From Panax quinquefolius (taxonomy: Eukaryota; Streptophyta; Magnoliopsida; Apiales; Araliaceae): DNA of 64,000 bases. Both the position numbers and the translations under genes were made by a program. Below, in pieces: positions 1 to 10,390 of the stretch (within the stretch, counting starts at the first letter, position 1; the number at the start of each line of letters is the position of its first letter). The notes below the pieces were generated by a model. It was not told the DNA's origin and made no database searches. It saw nothing but the letters and a program-made list of their open reading frames with translations. The stretch lies in the NCBI GenBank assembly GCA_020205615.1, contig CM035152.1, forward strand, positions 147,612,166 through 147,676,165. The letters run 5' to 3'.

Positions 1-557
1 GTTTTTGTTTACTCGCGTAATGATTGGATAGAAAACTTGACGAAATTAAAAACAAAATTTCCACCAGATTCGTTGTTGCTGCTAATGCAATAGTGGCCGT
101 GTACTCGCTCCATCTATATATATTATATTATATTATTTATATAATAAAACAAAATTCATTTTAAATCTTTCATTTGACAAAGCAAACGAATTATTACTTT
201 TAAATCTTTCAATTTAATCTAAAGTTTCACATTTCATCTCAAACTAAAATTTTTCGTCCAAATCAAATAACAATAATAATAATAATAATAATAATTGTTA
301 TTGTGGTAGTGTGGTGAATTATTAAAATTGTTATTGATTATTTGTAAGTTTTATAGACAGGTTTAGATTTATCTGGATATCTATTTTTAAAGGAAAATTA
401 ATTATTGTGGTGGTGTGATGAATTATAATAATTGTTATGTGTGCTTGTAAGTTATTTTAGGTTGCAAAAAATCTTTAGGTAATGTAGTATTCTTTGAATT
501 TTTATCTAATTTTTTGTTACGTCGTGCCTTCAGACACGAATAATTACTAGTATATAT
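1..557. other. AT-rich intergenic DNA with AAT microsatellite
   Basis: No gene is visible. The stretch is strongly AT-rich. A pure AAT trinucleotide microsatellite of about seven to eight units lies near 272-294, and short TA runs lie near 108-130 and 551-560. Confidence 0.7.
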
Positions 558-560
558 ATA

Positions 561-841
561 CTACCTCCGTTCCTAAAAGATTGTCATTTAAGGTTTTTGT
601 ACATGAATTAAGAAAGTATCATTTACCAAGTAAAATTTGTTTGAAATTCTATCACTACCCCTTGGCCCTTTATGAGAAGTTGAAAATTATTAATACAAGA
701 AAGAGAATTTCTTAAAACAATGAAAGAAGGTAGGGGTAATATAGAAAAATAAATAAGTTATTCTCCTCCAAAGTTATAAACAACAAACATTTTGAAATAA
801 TTTTTTTTTTTAAAATGACAATCTTTTAGGAAATGATGGAG
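561..841. mobile_element. Stowaway-like MITE
   Basis: The ends are near-perfect inverted repeats. The left end reads ctacctccgttcctaaaaga and the right end, reverse-complemented, begins ctccatcatttcctaaaaga. The copy is flanked by TA on both sides. The CTCCxTCCGT start, TA target and ~280-bp length fit the Tc1/mariner-derived Stowaway class. It has no coding capacity, and the 69-codon minus frame that starts inside it is incidental. Confidence 0.75.
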
Positions 842-917
842 TATTAATTTCACAGCTTGGCGCTCTTTTTGCCCTCCTAGACCTAGTTTGCTTTTAGCTT
901 TTTTTGACAATATATCA

Positions 918-1073
918 TGTTTGGGGAAGTGGTTAGTATGAAGTTTATTTTTGGGTAAGTTGGTCAATTGACTAATAAAATACTGACACGCAGGCGAGGT
1001 TATACGTGTGTCAGTATTTTATTGGCCAATTAACCAACTTACTAAAAAAATAACTTCATACTAACCGAAACAC
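918..1073. mobile_element. Foldback element, about 155 bp, copy 1
   Basis: Long inverted arms surround a very short centre. The left arm contains ggttagtatgaagtt and gtcaattgactaataaaata; the right arm holds their complements, including aacttcatactaacc. The inner arms meet around a short loop near 990-1005. A related copy lies at 2201-2340 and shares the terminal gaagtggttag. There is no coding capacity and the superfamily was not identified. Confidence 0.6.
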
Positions 1074-1319
1074 ATGTTTGGAACATTTTTCTTATAATCC
1101 ATCTTTTTATATAGTGAAAACTAAAAAGCACAATTTATCCAAAAAAAATTTATTGTTGTAGTAGGCTTGCCGATTATTATTATTTAAAATAAACTATTAT
1201 TAAGATTGTAAAATGAACCAAACAGTTCTCAAAGTATAAATAATTAAAATATGAGCAAATTTAAAGTTCAAATATCTTCACATTATATTTTTTTTTATTG
1301 ATATTCAGATTTTATTCAC

Positions 1320-1553
1320 TCGAAAAGTTCAAATTATTCGGGCTTGATTTGAAATTGTGTTCGACTCGAATATCTTATTGGGGTGCCAAGCATAACAATC
1401 AAGTGTATAAATCAACTGAGTCAAATCGAGTATTGAATTATTTAAATTTGATTTATAAAATTTATTGAGTATGAAATAAAATTTGATTGAAATTCGTTTA
1501 GCAATTGAATCAAACACAATTTCAAATTGAGTTTGAGCAATTTGAACTTTTCG
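1320..1553. mobile_element. Inverted-repeat element, MITE-like
   Basis: About 45 bp at 1320-1365 (starting cgaaaagttcaaatt) recur as the reverse complement at 1508-1553 with several mismatches, giving a ~234-bp element with long terminal inverted repeats. The following stretch to about 1600 (tttaaattttcatccctatg) resembles ends of hAT-type MITEs. Classification is tentative. Confidence 0.5.
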
Positions 1554-2058
1554 ATTTTAACTCGTGTCTGATCGGTTTCAATTTAAATTTTCATCCCTAT
1601 GTTTTACCCGCATTCATTTGGTTTAGAATTTTTTTTTTGTTTAACTGAAAATGTGATTTTTGAAATATGTATTTGCTTATCTGTTACTGTCAGCAAACTC
1701 GACAAGAACAGAATTAGCTCGAACTCTCAAACAGATGGACACGTGTACGATCAGTAGCGTGTTTTGTGTGCCGTTGGATATATCGATTGGCTTGGGATTT
1801 GTCGGGTTTTTGTTTTTGGGAATGTCGTCTTTGCTTTCAAGATTTAGAGTCGCCTCTTTTGTAATCAACGGCTCTCGTTTTCATCTATAAAGGAGAGACA
1901 GAAAAGAAAAGGTTTTGATTTTAATTTTATATAATGGAGTGTCATTTTAGCTATGTATTTATTTTTTGTCAGGTGACGATTTATAGAGGAATGACTTGTG
2001 TTCCGACAAATTTATAATGAAATTGAATTGTGATTCATAAGATAAGTCAAATTTAGGG

Positions 2059-2150
2059 ATAAGGGTGTAAATGAGTCGAACCGAAGCAAATAGAGAATTA
2101 TTCGAATTCGAGTCGAGTCCGAACTGTGTTGGCTCGTTTACAGCCTTATT
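2059..2150. mobile_element. Short hAT-like MITE
   Basis: The left end aagggtgtaaatgagtcgaa is mirrored at the right end, whose reverse complement reads taaggctgtaaacgagcc. A GGGTGTAAA(T/C)GAG terminus is common in plant hAT-derived MITEs. The copy is only ~90 bp and has no ORF. Confidence 0.5.
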
Positions 2151-2200
2151 TAGAGGTAGTCATTCTTAATTATTTTTTTTATTTCATGTGTACACATAAG

Positions 2201-2340
2201 TTGAGGAAGTGGTTAGCATTAAGTGTACTTTATGATAAATTCACTTCATGTTCAATATAATGTTGACACACTTCGTCTGCATGTCAATACTATATTTGGC
2301 ATAAAGTAAACTTATCATGAAGTTCACTTCATACTAACAG
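2201..2340. mobile_element. Foldback element, about 140 bp, copy 2
   Basis: The left arm has gaggaagtggttagcatta and the right arm ends in cttcatactaacag. The inner arms carry ttgacaca and its near complement. It shares its outer arm and layout with the element at 918-1073, so the two are diverged members of one small non-coding family. Confidence 0.5.
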
Positions 2341-2390
2341 AATTCATAAATCAATATTTACTATCAGTATAAATTTGTTGTCATATGTAG

Positions 2391-2452
2391 CAAGACTCCG
2401 AATTTTATGGGTTGGGGTGGAGTCTCCGAGTTTTATGGGTTGGGGTGGAGTC
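2391..2452. repeat. Tandem duplication of a ~30-bp unit
   Basis: Two adjacent copies of a unit containing attttatgggttggggtgga with minor differences. No gene context is apparent. Confidence 0.7.
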
Positions 2453-2551
2453 TTAGTAAGATTGTCTTAGTAGTGCTAAATAAATAACTATTTTATTTAA
2501 TTTGAGAAATATCGTTGGTAAATTTCATTTTCTCTTAAAATTCATAATATA

Positions 2552-2890
2552 TTCGCTCCGTTCCTTAATATAAGTCGTTTTAGAGTCGTGCACAAGTATT
2601 AAAGAAAAGATTGAATAACATTAAATATAATATCAATTGTCTATATTATACTTATATTGGAAAAAGAGAATGTTATTTATTGGGCAAAAATAGTAAGAGA
2701 ACCAAAATTATATTTATTACTTGGAATGTTATTTATTGGGCAAAAATAGTGAGAGAACCAAAGTTATATTTATTACTTGGAGTAATATTGGAAACTAAAC
2801 AATTAATACTTACTTAAAATTCTCAAACGACTTATATTAAAGAACAAAAATAATTCTCTAAAATGACTTATATTAAAAAACGGAAGGAGT
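2552..2890. mobile_element. Stowaway-like MITE with internal duplication
   Basis: The left end ctccgttccttaatataagt is mirrored at the right end (reverse complement begins ctccttccgttttttaatat). At ~340 bp it is longer than its neighbour at 561 because of a direct duplication of about 58 bp at roughly 2665-2780, whose two copies share gttatttattgggcaaaaat. The 68-codon plus frame across the duplication is not a gene. Confidence 0.7.
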
Positions 2891-2892
2891 AT

Positions 2893-3237
2893 TAAAAAAT
2901 AAAAATTATTAGTTAATTTAGACATATGCTTTTATTTACGATTATGTATCAACTGGTTATTCTTTTGACATAAAATTAGTACAGGTAGTTTGAAAGACGA
3001 CCCAATTAATCAAAATAATAAATTCATAATTATAAAAGGAATATTGAGTATCATATTATACAAAACTAGTTAATAGCCGAAGTGCAATGCACGAGCTAGA
3101 TTGAATAATAGATTTAATAATTTGTTGAGTTAAGTGAATATTAGGGAAAAGAATTAAAGAGAATATGTATATTATATGTTCAAAAAAATAAAATGAACAA
3201 CTTTATACAGGATTTATTATTTATACACATCTAGTTG
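2893..3237. other. Intergenic DNA, nothing recognised
   Basis: AT-rich sequence between the MITE and the stop codon of the small exon pair. It would form the 3' flank or 3' UTR of the minus-strand exons at 3238-3778. No repeat or motif was seen. Confidence 0.5.
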
Positions 3238-3331
3238 TTAAGTGGCAAGGTATAGTGCTGACATCTCACGCTTGACACTTTCTTCAGTGATCGTCTTTAT
3301 TTGATTCATCAAACCATAGTCTGAAGCTCGA
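3238..3331 (-). CDS. Possible terminal coding exon (unrecognised)
   Basis: On the minus strand an acceptor (ttacag) is followed by 94 nt ending in TAA at 3240-3238. Joined to the donor of the exon at 3721-3778, the frame runs open across the junction: ...GRIGFS|RASDYGLMNQIKTITEE... to ...SALYLAT and stop. I do not recognise the protein. Support is only the phase-matched splice sites and an amino-acid composition that looks like real protein. It could be a pseudogene remnant or chance. Confidence 0.35.
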
Positions 3332-3720
3332 CTGTAAATAAGGAAAAGATAATTGAATGTTTTCAACAAATAGATCGACTTTTGATCAACATTTCTAATG
3401 CTAGAGAATCCGAAAAAAGGGCCTTCTATGGATTTACCAATTCATCCAAAGATGTTTCAAATCAACATTGAAACACATTGGTCATTCATCTTTAGAAATT
3501 TAGGTAATAATAATTGCATCCAGTTATTTACTTTTTTCTATTCGTTCATATATTTGTTCATACAAAATGTATGACAAACATAAGAGATTTTATTTTCTAA
3601 AGTTGGAACATGAAAATAAATATCAACTTAAACAAAAAAATGTGTCACTGGTAAATAAACTTCCTAGCTTCGTTTAAACATGTAAGGAAGTACAATATTC
3701 ATCCATAAGAAAGTTCTTAC

Positions 3721-3778
3721 CTGAAACCAATTCTTCCCTGCTTCTCCATGGGTTTGCGTGGTAGCCAAAACCTGTTTC
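3721..3778 (-). CDS. Possible internal coding exon (unrecognised)
   Basis: 58 nt on the minus strand, bounded by an acceptor (ttatag) and a good donor (CAG|gtaag). Read with two leading bases of a split codon it encodes NRFWLPRKPMEKQGRIGF plus two bases, which join in frame to the exon at 3238-3331. The entering phase matches the exit phase of the STRAP-like exon at 4942-5059, so a chimeric transcript is formally possible. A STRAP gene would not continue this way. Confidence 0.35.
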
Positions 3779-4941
3779 CTATAATTTCTGCTTTCAAATT
3801 TGCGTCTCAAAAAGTCCAATCAAAATCATTAACAAACAGTAAAATCTCTAGAAACACAAATATCTGGTTGATGTAGGTCTACTTTGGAATAGGCATATCT
3901 TGAAAATTAGCCAAACTTTTAAAAAACTCTAAAAAACTTAATCTTATAAGTTCTTTCTATTAATAATACATATATATTTATTTTTTCTTCTTTTTTTTGT
4001 TGGATAACAAATGTAGATATATTTATTACAGTGTAATTACTCTTAGTCACTAAGTTTATCATACCTCAACAAAGCCATCCCCAAAATTCACGCCAAGTTA
4101 TATGTGCGAGCTAGGTGATGATTGAGAGAAAAGAAATTGAACTGGGCTAGGATGAAAATATTTCTTATGCCACTGTTGATACAAAGCAATTGATAAACCA
4201 TGTGCATAAGAGCATGACACTAAGTACAACTTGAGAAAGTAATTAACAATAAATTGAAGACATTAAACTTGTGTGTGATTAGAAACATACACTTGTAGCA
4301 TATTGGTTCATACCAAGATGGTAAAAACAGAAAGTTTCAAAAAACTTCCAGTAAGAATGCCTGAAAAATACAATATCTATATGTCACTGATAGAGAGTTC
4401 TTATGTGTTCCTTAAACAAATTGAAGTTTTTGTAGTGTTACAATAGCAATATTTTGAAATAGTGACCTTGAATGTTGTGTGTCCCCAAATAAATACTTGC
4501 AAACTCAATTGTCAATTGCACAATCGTGTAAAATATAATAATTGATTATTAACTACAGTAGAAACTGTATATCTTTGCTTTGACCAATTTCATGGTATTT
4601 CAAAAGTGAACACAAAAACTGGCCAATGGCATGTATTACAGGAACCATAGAAATTTTCTTTACAAAAATCATCGAGAAAATATAAATATGTTTTACATTA
4701 TCTAATTCAGTTTTTGTTATTGATTTTTAGTTTTTTCTTACTATATTTTCTGAAAGTGACCATCAGTTTGGTTATCATTATTGACGGAAAAAAATCTTAT
4801 TTAAATCAAGTACATATAGAAACACTAAATCTTGCATGTTTATATCAATATGTCAGTTTAAGTATAAACACCAAATCTTCATCTTTTATGAATTAAAAAG
4901 TAAATGTGTTGGGTATTTATAACCAAAATGATAATGCATAC
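3779..4941 (-). other. Presumed intron or intergenic DNA
   Basis: About 1.16 kb of AT-rich DNA between the STRAP-like first exon and the next candidate exon. I looked on the minus strand for the second STRAP exon (a WD40 repeat expected to follow) and did not see it. Confidence 0.4.
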
Positions 4942-5059
4942 CCTTGCTGGCACTGATGAGAAAATAGCCATCTGGAGTGACTGGACTGTAGAATAAATCC
5001 ACAATTGGTCGCGAATGCCCATGGCACACCAGCGACACTGCCACTCTCTTTTTCTCCAT
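4942..5059 (-). CDS. STRAP-like WD40 protein, first coding exon
   Basis: The ATG is at 5059-5057 and the donor (G|gtatgc) follows 4942. The exon encodes 39 residues plus one base: MEKKRVAVSLVCHGHSRPIV, then DLFYSPVTPDGYFLISASK. This matches the start of plant serine/threonine kinase receptor-associated protein (STRAP/unrip) homologues, WD40 scaffold proteins in which CHGHSRPVVDL begins the first repeat. The rest of the family's ~340 residues is not found downstream here, so this is either a first exon with a distant remainder or, more likely, a gene fragment. An acceptor-like acctcag near 5093 suggests an intron in the 5' UTR. Confidence 0.75.
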
Positions 5060-6061
5060 TCCTTATAATTTCCAACAAAAACCCTATAACTGAGGTAAAG
5101 TATTACAAATATACTATATCACACCACACACACAATTTGAATTAGAAAAATCAGATCAAACCCCACTTTTTGTAATGAAAATGTAAGTATCAGATAACAA
5201 TGAAAACTGAAAACTTGTGACGAACCTTTTCTATGCTTCAAGATTAATATTTGAGTCCAATCAAGGTTCCTTCCTCTTCCTACAAAACTCATTCTCTTGT
5301 ATAAATAGTCAACTCAAGGTCAAATTGGAATAACAAAAAATAAGATTTGAAGAGGGTAAAAGGAGTAATGCCATGAAATTTATGCAGAGAAATTAACAGG
5401 TATAATCAACCAAAACTAAACCAAAATTATTTATTTTGGTATCGACATCAAATTGACGACCATCAGTTGTGCTAAGAATTTGGACCAAAATTCCAAGACT
5501 GATATGCAGAAATTGGACCAAAATTGCTTCTCAATATTAAAAATGAACCTTATAATATATTCTCAGTTTCAAATTATGGCACTTGGAGCACTATCAGGTT
5601 CAAATTTGGGCTTCTAAAATTACTTAATAATCTTGTTGTTTGCTTTTGAAGTTGGTGTTTCTGAATTATTTAAATTACCAACAGATGAAATTCTCAAATT
5701 TCAAAAAGATAATTACATTTTAATTAAACTACAATGCTAATTGAATCCAGTTACTATTAATTCCATACTCGGACCGATTCCAAGACCAATCTAACCAAAG
5801 AAAATTGATGGATTTGACAAGCAGCAGAAATGGCATGTGTACTCGCGTGTCTTTGCATCTATGCACACTTTTGACCCGTGTATACAATGGAAATGTGCAT
5901 GACTTCTTTGGGCGGGGAGAAGGCATCATCATCTTTTACAAAAGCAATTCAACCTCGGCAATGATGATGGTGATAATTACGGTATAAGAAAGATCCTTCC
6001 ATATTAAAGAGATATGTGATTTCGAGTTTGACCCTGTGGTTATTCCATGAATCTTTGTTGA
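5060..6061. other. Intergenic DNA and possible 5' UTR of the STRAP-like gene
   Basis: Pyrimidine/purine-biased tracts near 5230-5290 could be a non-coding first exon on the minus strand. Beyond 5400 I see no gene, repeat or conserved motif. The short frames at 5729-6196 on both strands overlap one another and resemble nothing known to me. Confidence 0.4.
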
Positions 6062-6983
6062 AGGAGCCGCAATCTCTCTGATCCATATTACACGAAGATG
6101 GTTTCGATTATGCAAGTTTTGAAGTTGTTGGATACGTTCAAAAGTTGTGAAACTGGATCGACTTATCGTGAGGGTTTTGAGCGTGTTTCCAACCAAGAGA
6201 GAGTTCTCTGTAGCTTTGCATGCGATGTTGTGACTAAATTACTTGAAAAGACTAGCATGTGAGACCCCAGATTTTATCGATAAAGATTTAAATTTTGTGA
6301 AATAATTTTTAATATTATGGTGTGAATTTGAGATAATATTATAGTTGTGGGTAGTATTTATAAATTTTGCAAAGTATCACAGTGGTTATATTATATTCGA
6401 TTGGCCTGGGAATATTCGGTTTAGCGAGGGAATATTCGCATACAACGACTCAATCATTGGTGGACCCCACAACATAATTATTATCGGATTGAAAAGCGAC
6501 AAAAATATTTTATTGAAATAACGACGGAAGTTTTACCATTGATCTTGTTGAACTACTCGGTAGTAAAAATGCGAATCACGTGTGTGGTTGCGTAGTAGCA
6601 CTGCGGTATTGATTATTGATGCTTATGTGAGAAGTCACTCGGTTTGATTCCATTATTGTCGATTAATAATATGAATTATTATAGCGATAATGACGTTTTG
6701 TTTTATTCGTATTATTAGCGTAATAAAATAGAAACATCTTTTTATATAAAATGAAATACTTTATTAAAGTTATTCTATAAATAGAATATATTATATTTTA
6801 TTATGCATTGTGTTGCGTAGTGTTTTGCATAGTATTTTGCATAGTGTTTGCATAGTAAAATGTTTTTATATAAATAGAATATATTATATTTTATTTAAAA
6901 GATTTTGCTTTAAATATGGACCGTCGATTAAAGTAAATCAATGGACCGATTCAATGGATTAATTACTACGCATTCTATTTTCC

Positions 6984-6990
6984 TATAAAT
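6984..6990 (+). promoter_or_regulatory. LTR TATA box (solo LTR)
   Basis: TATAAAT in the context tcctataaatgaagctcatt. The same position is TATAAATA in the other family I LTRs. It is followed by reiterated tatagagagaa units (7030-7093), which probably form the start of the transcript leader. Confidence 0.7.
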
Positions 6991-7112
6991 GAAGCTCATT
7001 CCTTCATTATTTTCTTACTTAATTCTTTGAAACTCTAGAGAGAAATTATAGAGAGAAGCTATAGAGAGAAAATCTATAGAGAGAAAGAAGAAAAGTATTC
7101 TGCTACTTCACT

Positions 7113-7560
7113 TTGCCAATATTCAGTTCTTCTAAGGTAGGGAGTATTATTTATTGTACTCGTAAAGGATATTATTCTTTTGTATTCGTGAAGAGAACTT
7201 CAGTTATTCCATTCCTTATTTATTACATTGGAATAACTCAGATGTATGCGGAATCCCCTATACTTGGTGATCTTCTTACATTATTCCATTCTTTATTATT
7301 ACATTGGAATATCCTCATGCGTGTGTTTTACAGGACTCGGGTTCCATTAGTTATTATTCCACATTTATTATTACATTCAAATATCACATGTCGTGTGTTT
7401 TACAGGACACAGTTCCATTGTTTATTATTATTCAAACATTTATTATTACATTGGATCATCTGCCGATTGTGAATTTCACGACTGGTTCCGTTATTATTAT
7501 TACTGTTGGAATAACTCGCATCATGTGCAATACCGCATGCGTGGTGATTTCTTTTGTTAT
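7113..7560 (+). repeat. Degenerate ~60-bp repeat array in LTR
   Basis: The unit contains ttattattacattggaata followed by a catgcgtgtgttttacagga-like block. It recurs about six times with variation. Equivalent arrays occur at 21100-21480, 28480-28870, 56410-56880 and, inverted, 46000-46430 and 52910-53340. Frames through these arrays give Tyr/Ile-rich translations and are not genes. Confidence 0.7.
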
Positions 7561-8361
7561 TCCATTCTTTATTATACCCGAGTTGGTTAAAACTTTGACT
7601 TCTATACTCCATGAAATTAGTAGAATATCCTTGATATTTGCGTTTCATCCGAGATCTTTTCATGGAAATATTCTTACGATCATTCTTGAATTTTACTTTA
7701 CAAAAGCAAGTATCTTGTTGACAATTTGGACGTTACTAATTCCTGGATAAAATAATTCTTGAACTTGTTTTATTGAATTATTATGTCATTGTCATCATCC
7801 TCATGATATATTATGTTATCTTTGGCTTACGTGCATAGATGAACTTAGTATGATTATAACCAGGGATCATTCGGTATAATCATGGCTTGTTATAAATGAT
7901 GTGATAAAAGTCCTCAGTGGCCTGTAATGCAGTGATGGATAGTTTTGGTATGATTATGACCAGGGGTGATTCGGTATAGTCATGACCATTGATAATTTGA
8001 TGAAAATCCTTGACCGTGGTACATGGATGATTAGATGTGGTGGTTTATTTATTAAGCTGAGTCTCAGTGATAAAAAATTGATGAAAACCTTTTAAAACCT
8101 AAAAGATAGTAGATTTTATTCTCTACTTGACTCTTTTAATGGATTGCATATTCCGCTGCAGTTAAACTGGTTGTCTATTGTATTTTATCAGTTTAACACT
8201 GTTGAAGGCTAATGATAATTTATCTGCATTATCTTAGTCATAATATTTCTTTCTTGGGCTAGTTGAGCTCACCTTTCTTTCACTTTATTCTCTTGTGAAA
8301 TGAGAACATAATTTGAGACGAAGTCTGGGAGCGGAGTAATGGTCGAGAGGATAGCATTAGT

Positions 8362-8409
8362 AGTCCTCACTATTCGTGAAATAGTGTGATAATAGTTGTA
8401 ATGAGGACT
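8362..8409 (+). other. Conserved LTR stem-loop (solo LTR copy)
   Basis: Outer arms are AGTCCTCA and TGAGGACT. An inner hairpin is CACTATT cgtga AATAGTG. The same arrangement is found in nearly every LTR in the window, in both families. Confidence 0.7.
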
Positions 8410-8665
8410 CCTTTTGAGTTTGTATAATATCTAGTAGACAATATTTGTATTCAAACTCACGGTTTATGTCGTATTGTATACCTATGTTAGGTTAATAAGT
8501 TGTATTTGAATTTATGTACCATGTAAGTGGCGACCCAAGATGGGTGACGTATACCTAATTTTGGGGGCGTCACACAGCACCCTGGATGTGGAGGGCTATC
8601 GTTTGGAAGAGTATAGTTGTGAAGGGCTTGGAATGGATGGTTCCATTGTTTACCGAAGTTTGTGA

Positions 8666-9143
8666 AAATTGAGAGTGTGGATCTCCTAGATGCATTACGA
8701 AATGTTCTTTGGAAAGAGGAAGGTAAAGAAGAAAAGGAGTAATAATAATTTGAAGGGTTCTTTTCCTTTATGTTACTTGTCTACATTGAACAAGTAAATC
8801 GATGGTATGGCATTACCATCAGTATTAGGATTAAAATGTGGTCCTGTAATAATGTAATTGAACCAAAAATCACAACATAACACCAAACAACAATAAAATC
8901 TAATATAATTAATCACCAATCAAAACACAGCTAAAACCAAAACTTCAACCAATTAAATCTCAAAAGTAAAAACACAATCAAATCCAACCTATTGAGATAC
9001 ACCCATTTGTGGTATCACTAAATTTGTGTTGCACAACAACCAAAATAATTATAAAAAATTTAGAATCATATGATTTTAAGAAATATAACAACAATGATCA
9101 ACAACTTCACACCAAGTTTACTTACAAAATGAAACCCATTAGG
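8666..9143. other. Host DNA, no gene recognised
   Basis: A purine-rich tail follows the split host frame (8700-8750), then A-rich sequence with many caaa and aaat runs. No feature is supportable. Confidence 0.5.
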
Positions 9144-9242
9144 TCAAGGAGCAAGTCCAGTAACATTTGTGATTACAGCTGTTAGTGAAGTTTTCCCATG
9201 ACCAACATGTCCAATGGAACCAACATTCACATGAGGCTTTCT
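9144..9242 (-). pseudogene. EF-Tu-like orphan exon (GTP-binding P-loop region)
   Basis: The minus strand encodes [20 protein letters not shown] followed by [12 protein letters not shown] and a TGA stop. This is the G1/P-loop segment of an organellar elongation factor Tu (family motif [20 protein letters not shown]). The P-loop pattern GHVxHGKT is kept, but the conserved Asp is Gly. The stop follows within the exon and no other EF-Tu part was seen nearby. An acceptor-like ccag precedes it. Best read as a pseudogene or captured exon fragment. Confidence 0.65.
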
Positions 9243-9954
9243 GGATCAGAAAAGAAAAAGAATAAATAAAAAAAGGAAACATTATATAAGTGGTAATGCA
9301 TGGTCATTCCAGAGAACATTATAAATGCAGACATCAAAAAGACAGCCATACATAAAGTAATACATACAAATCTTACATGAAAGTTGTGAAAATTATGAAA
9401 TAAATAAATTTTTACCTCTCAATAATAATAAAGTTGTAATGAAATTTAACAATGTTATAATGTTGAATCTAACATATCTAATGCCAATGAATAATTTCGA
9501 CCCCCCTTCATAAATTTTCTGGATGTTCCCTGCTCAAGGTCAAAAGTAGACAAATCAGTACTTTTATATTTCAATCAACACTTATTCATGATAAAACAAA
9601 TCATTTATTCAAAATGGGTTATTAATGTTTCACAACATTCATTCAAACTGCCAACTAAAGTTGGGTTTCATTATCGAAAAGAAACAAAAATAAAAATAAC
9701 CCAATAAATTTTTTAATTTAAAGTTCATCCTCACACCAGAAAACAATAAACCAAGTATCCTATAATTTCTCAACAACCAAACTGTTGTAACTGAATATAA
9801 GTGTCCATTCCAACTTAACATTCCAAACATTAATTAATTATAAAATAAAATAAAACACAAAATCAAACACTCAAAAAACTGAAAAGAAAATCGTACATAA
9901 ATAGTTAAATTTGATTGCATGAATAAACTCACTTATGTTCTTGTGAAGGTGGCC
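9243..9954. other. Non-coding host DNA
   Basis: AT-rich sequence with weak ORFs only (for example 63 codons on minus at 9639-9830). No homology was recognised. Confidence 0.5.
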
Positions 9955-10084
9955 GTCGATCAACTGTGAAGAAGAGGAGTAAGTCGACTGAAGGATGGAC
10001 TCGTGTGAATTTTCTAATTGAGCGAGTTGACTCTTAATTTTTTTAAGAGTTGGCTCAGTAAATTTTGCAATTGAAGTGTGAGTT
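9955..10084 (+). repeat. ~130-bp direct repeat, left copy
   Basis: It is closely matched by 42701-42828 in the same orientation. Shared strings include ctcgtgtgaattttctaatt and aattttgcaattgaag. The repeat contains its own hairpin: gttgactcttaa followed a few bases later by ttaagagttgg. The two copies bracket the cysteine-synthase-like gene start and the nest inserted in it. Confidence 0.75.
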
Positions 10085-10390
10085 GACAAAACACACTATA
10101 AAAGCAGTTTTTACGAGAGTGTTCTTAAATTTTAACAACCTTGACTTTGAAATACATTAATCCACTATGTCATCAACTATTAATTAGCAAGAAAAGGCAA
10201 AGCTTTAGTTTTTCTGGATTATTCGTCATGGTAAGATACTAACTAAAAAGCATTATTACCCAAATCAAATCAACCATTGGGGTTAATAAGTCGCTATATG
10301 AACCGGGAACCTAAAGCAGAGAACATAAAAAATACTACAAAATTTGCATTCCATTTCCATAATTATTGAATCAAATCGTTGATTTATTAC

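Larger units (their letters stand above)
6258..8574 (+). mobile_element. Solo gypsy LTR, family I (2.3 kb)
   Basis: It starts TGTGAGACCC and ends GGGGGCGTCACA. Target duplication is tagca (6253-6257) against cagca (8575-8579), one mismatch. No internal region is attached, so it is a solo LTR left by unequal recombination. It shares head, tail and interior with the LTRs of C, F and G. A TATA box sits ~725 bp in, so most of the LTR lies downstream of the promoter. That part holds a degenerate repeat array (7113-7560), a conserved 18-nt motif (8256-8273) and a stem-loop (8362-8409). Confidence 0.9.
6098..8665 (+). pseudogene. Host reading frame split by a solo LTR
   Basis: The frame opens at ATG 6098 (in-frame open from 6062) and runs to 6257, where the solo LTR begins. 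Resuming right after the second target-site copy (8580), it continues in the same frame to TGA at 8663-8665, about 82 codons in all. It starts MVSIMQVLKLLDTFKSCETG and resumes after the LTR with LDVEGYRLEEYSCEGLGMDG. I do not recognise a domain. The continuity over both flanks supports a real pre-insertion exon or gene piece, but its function is unknown. Confidence 0.4.

Noticed and set aside
5936..6196. 86-codon minus ORF with LRR-like Leu spacing (LKTLTISRSS...)
   Set aside because: Leucine spacing is weak, no second repeat follows, and the plus strand holds the frame that stays open across the solo LTR.
7304..7750. 148-codon ORF as a membrane protein gene
   Set aside because: It runs through the degenerate LTR array, and Tyr/Ile-rich frames appear in several reading frames and on both strands of every LTR copy.
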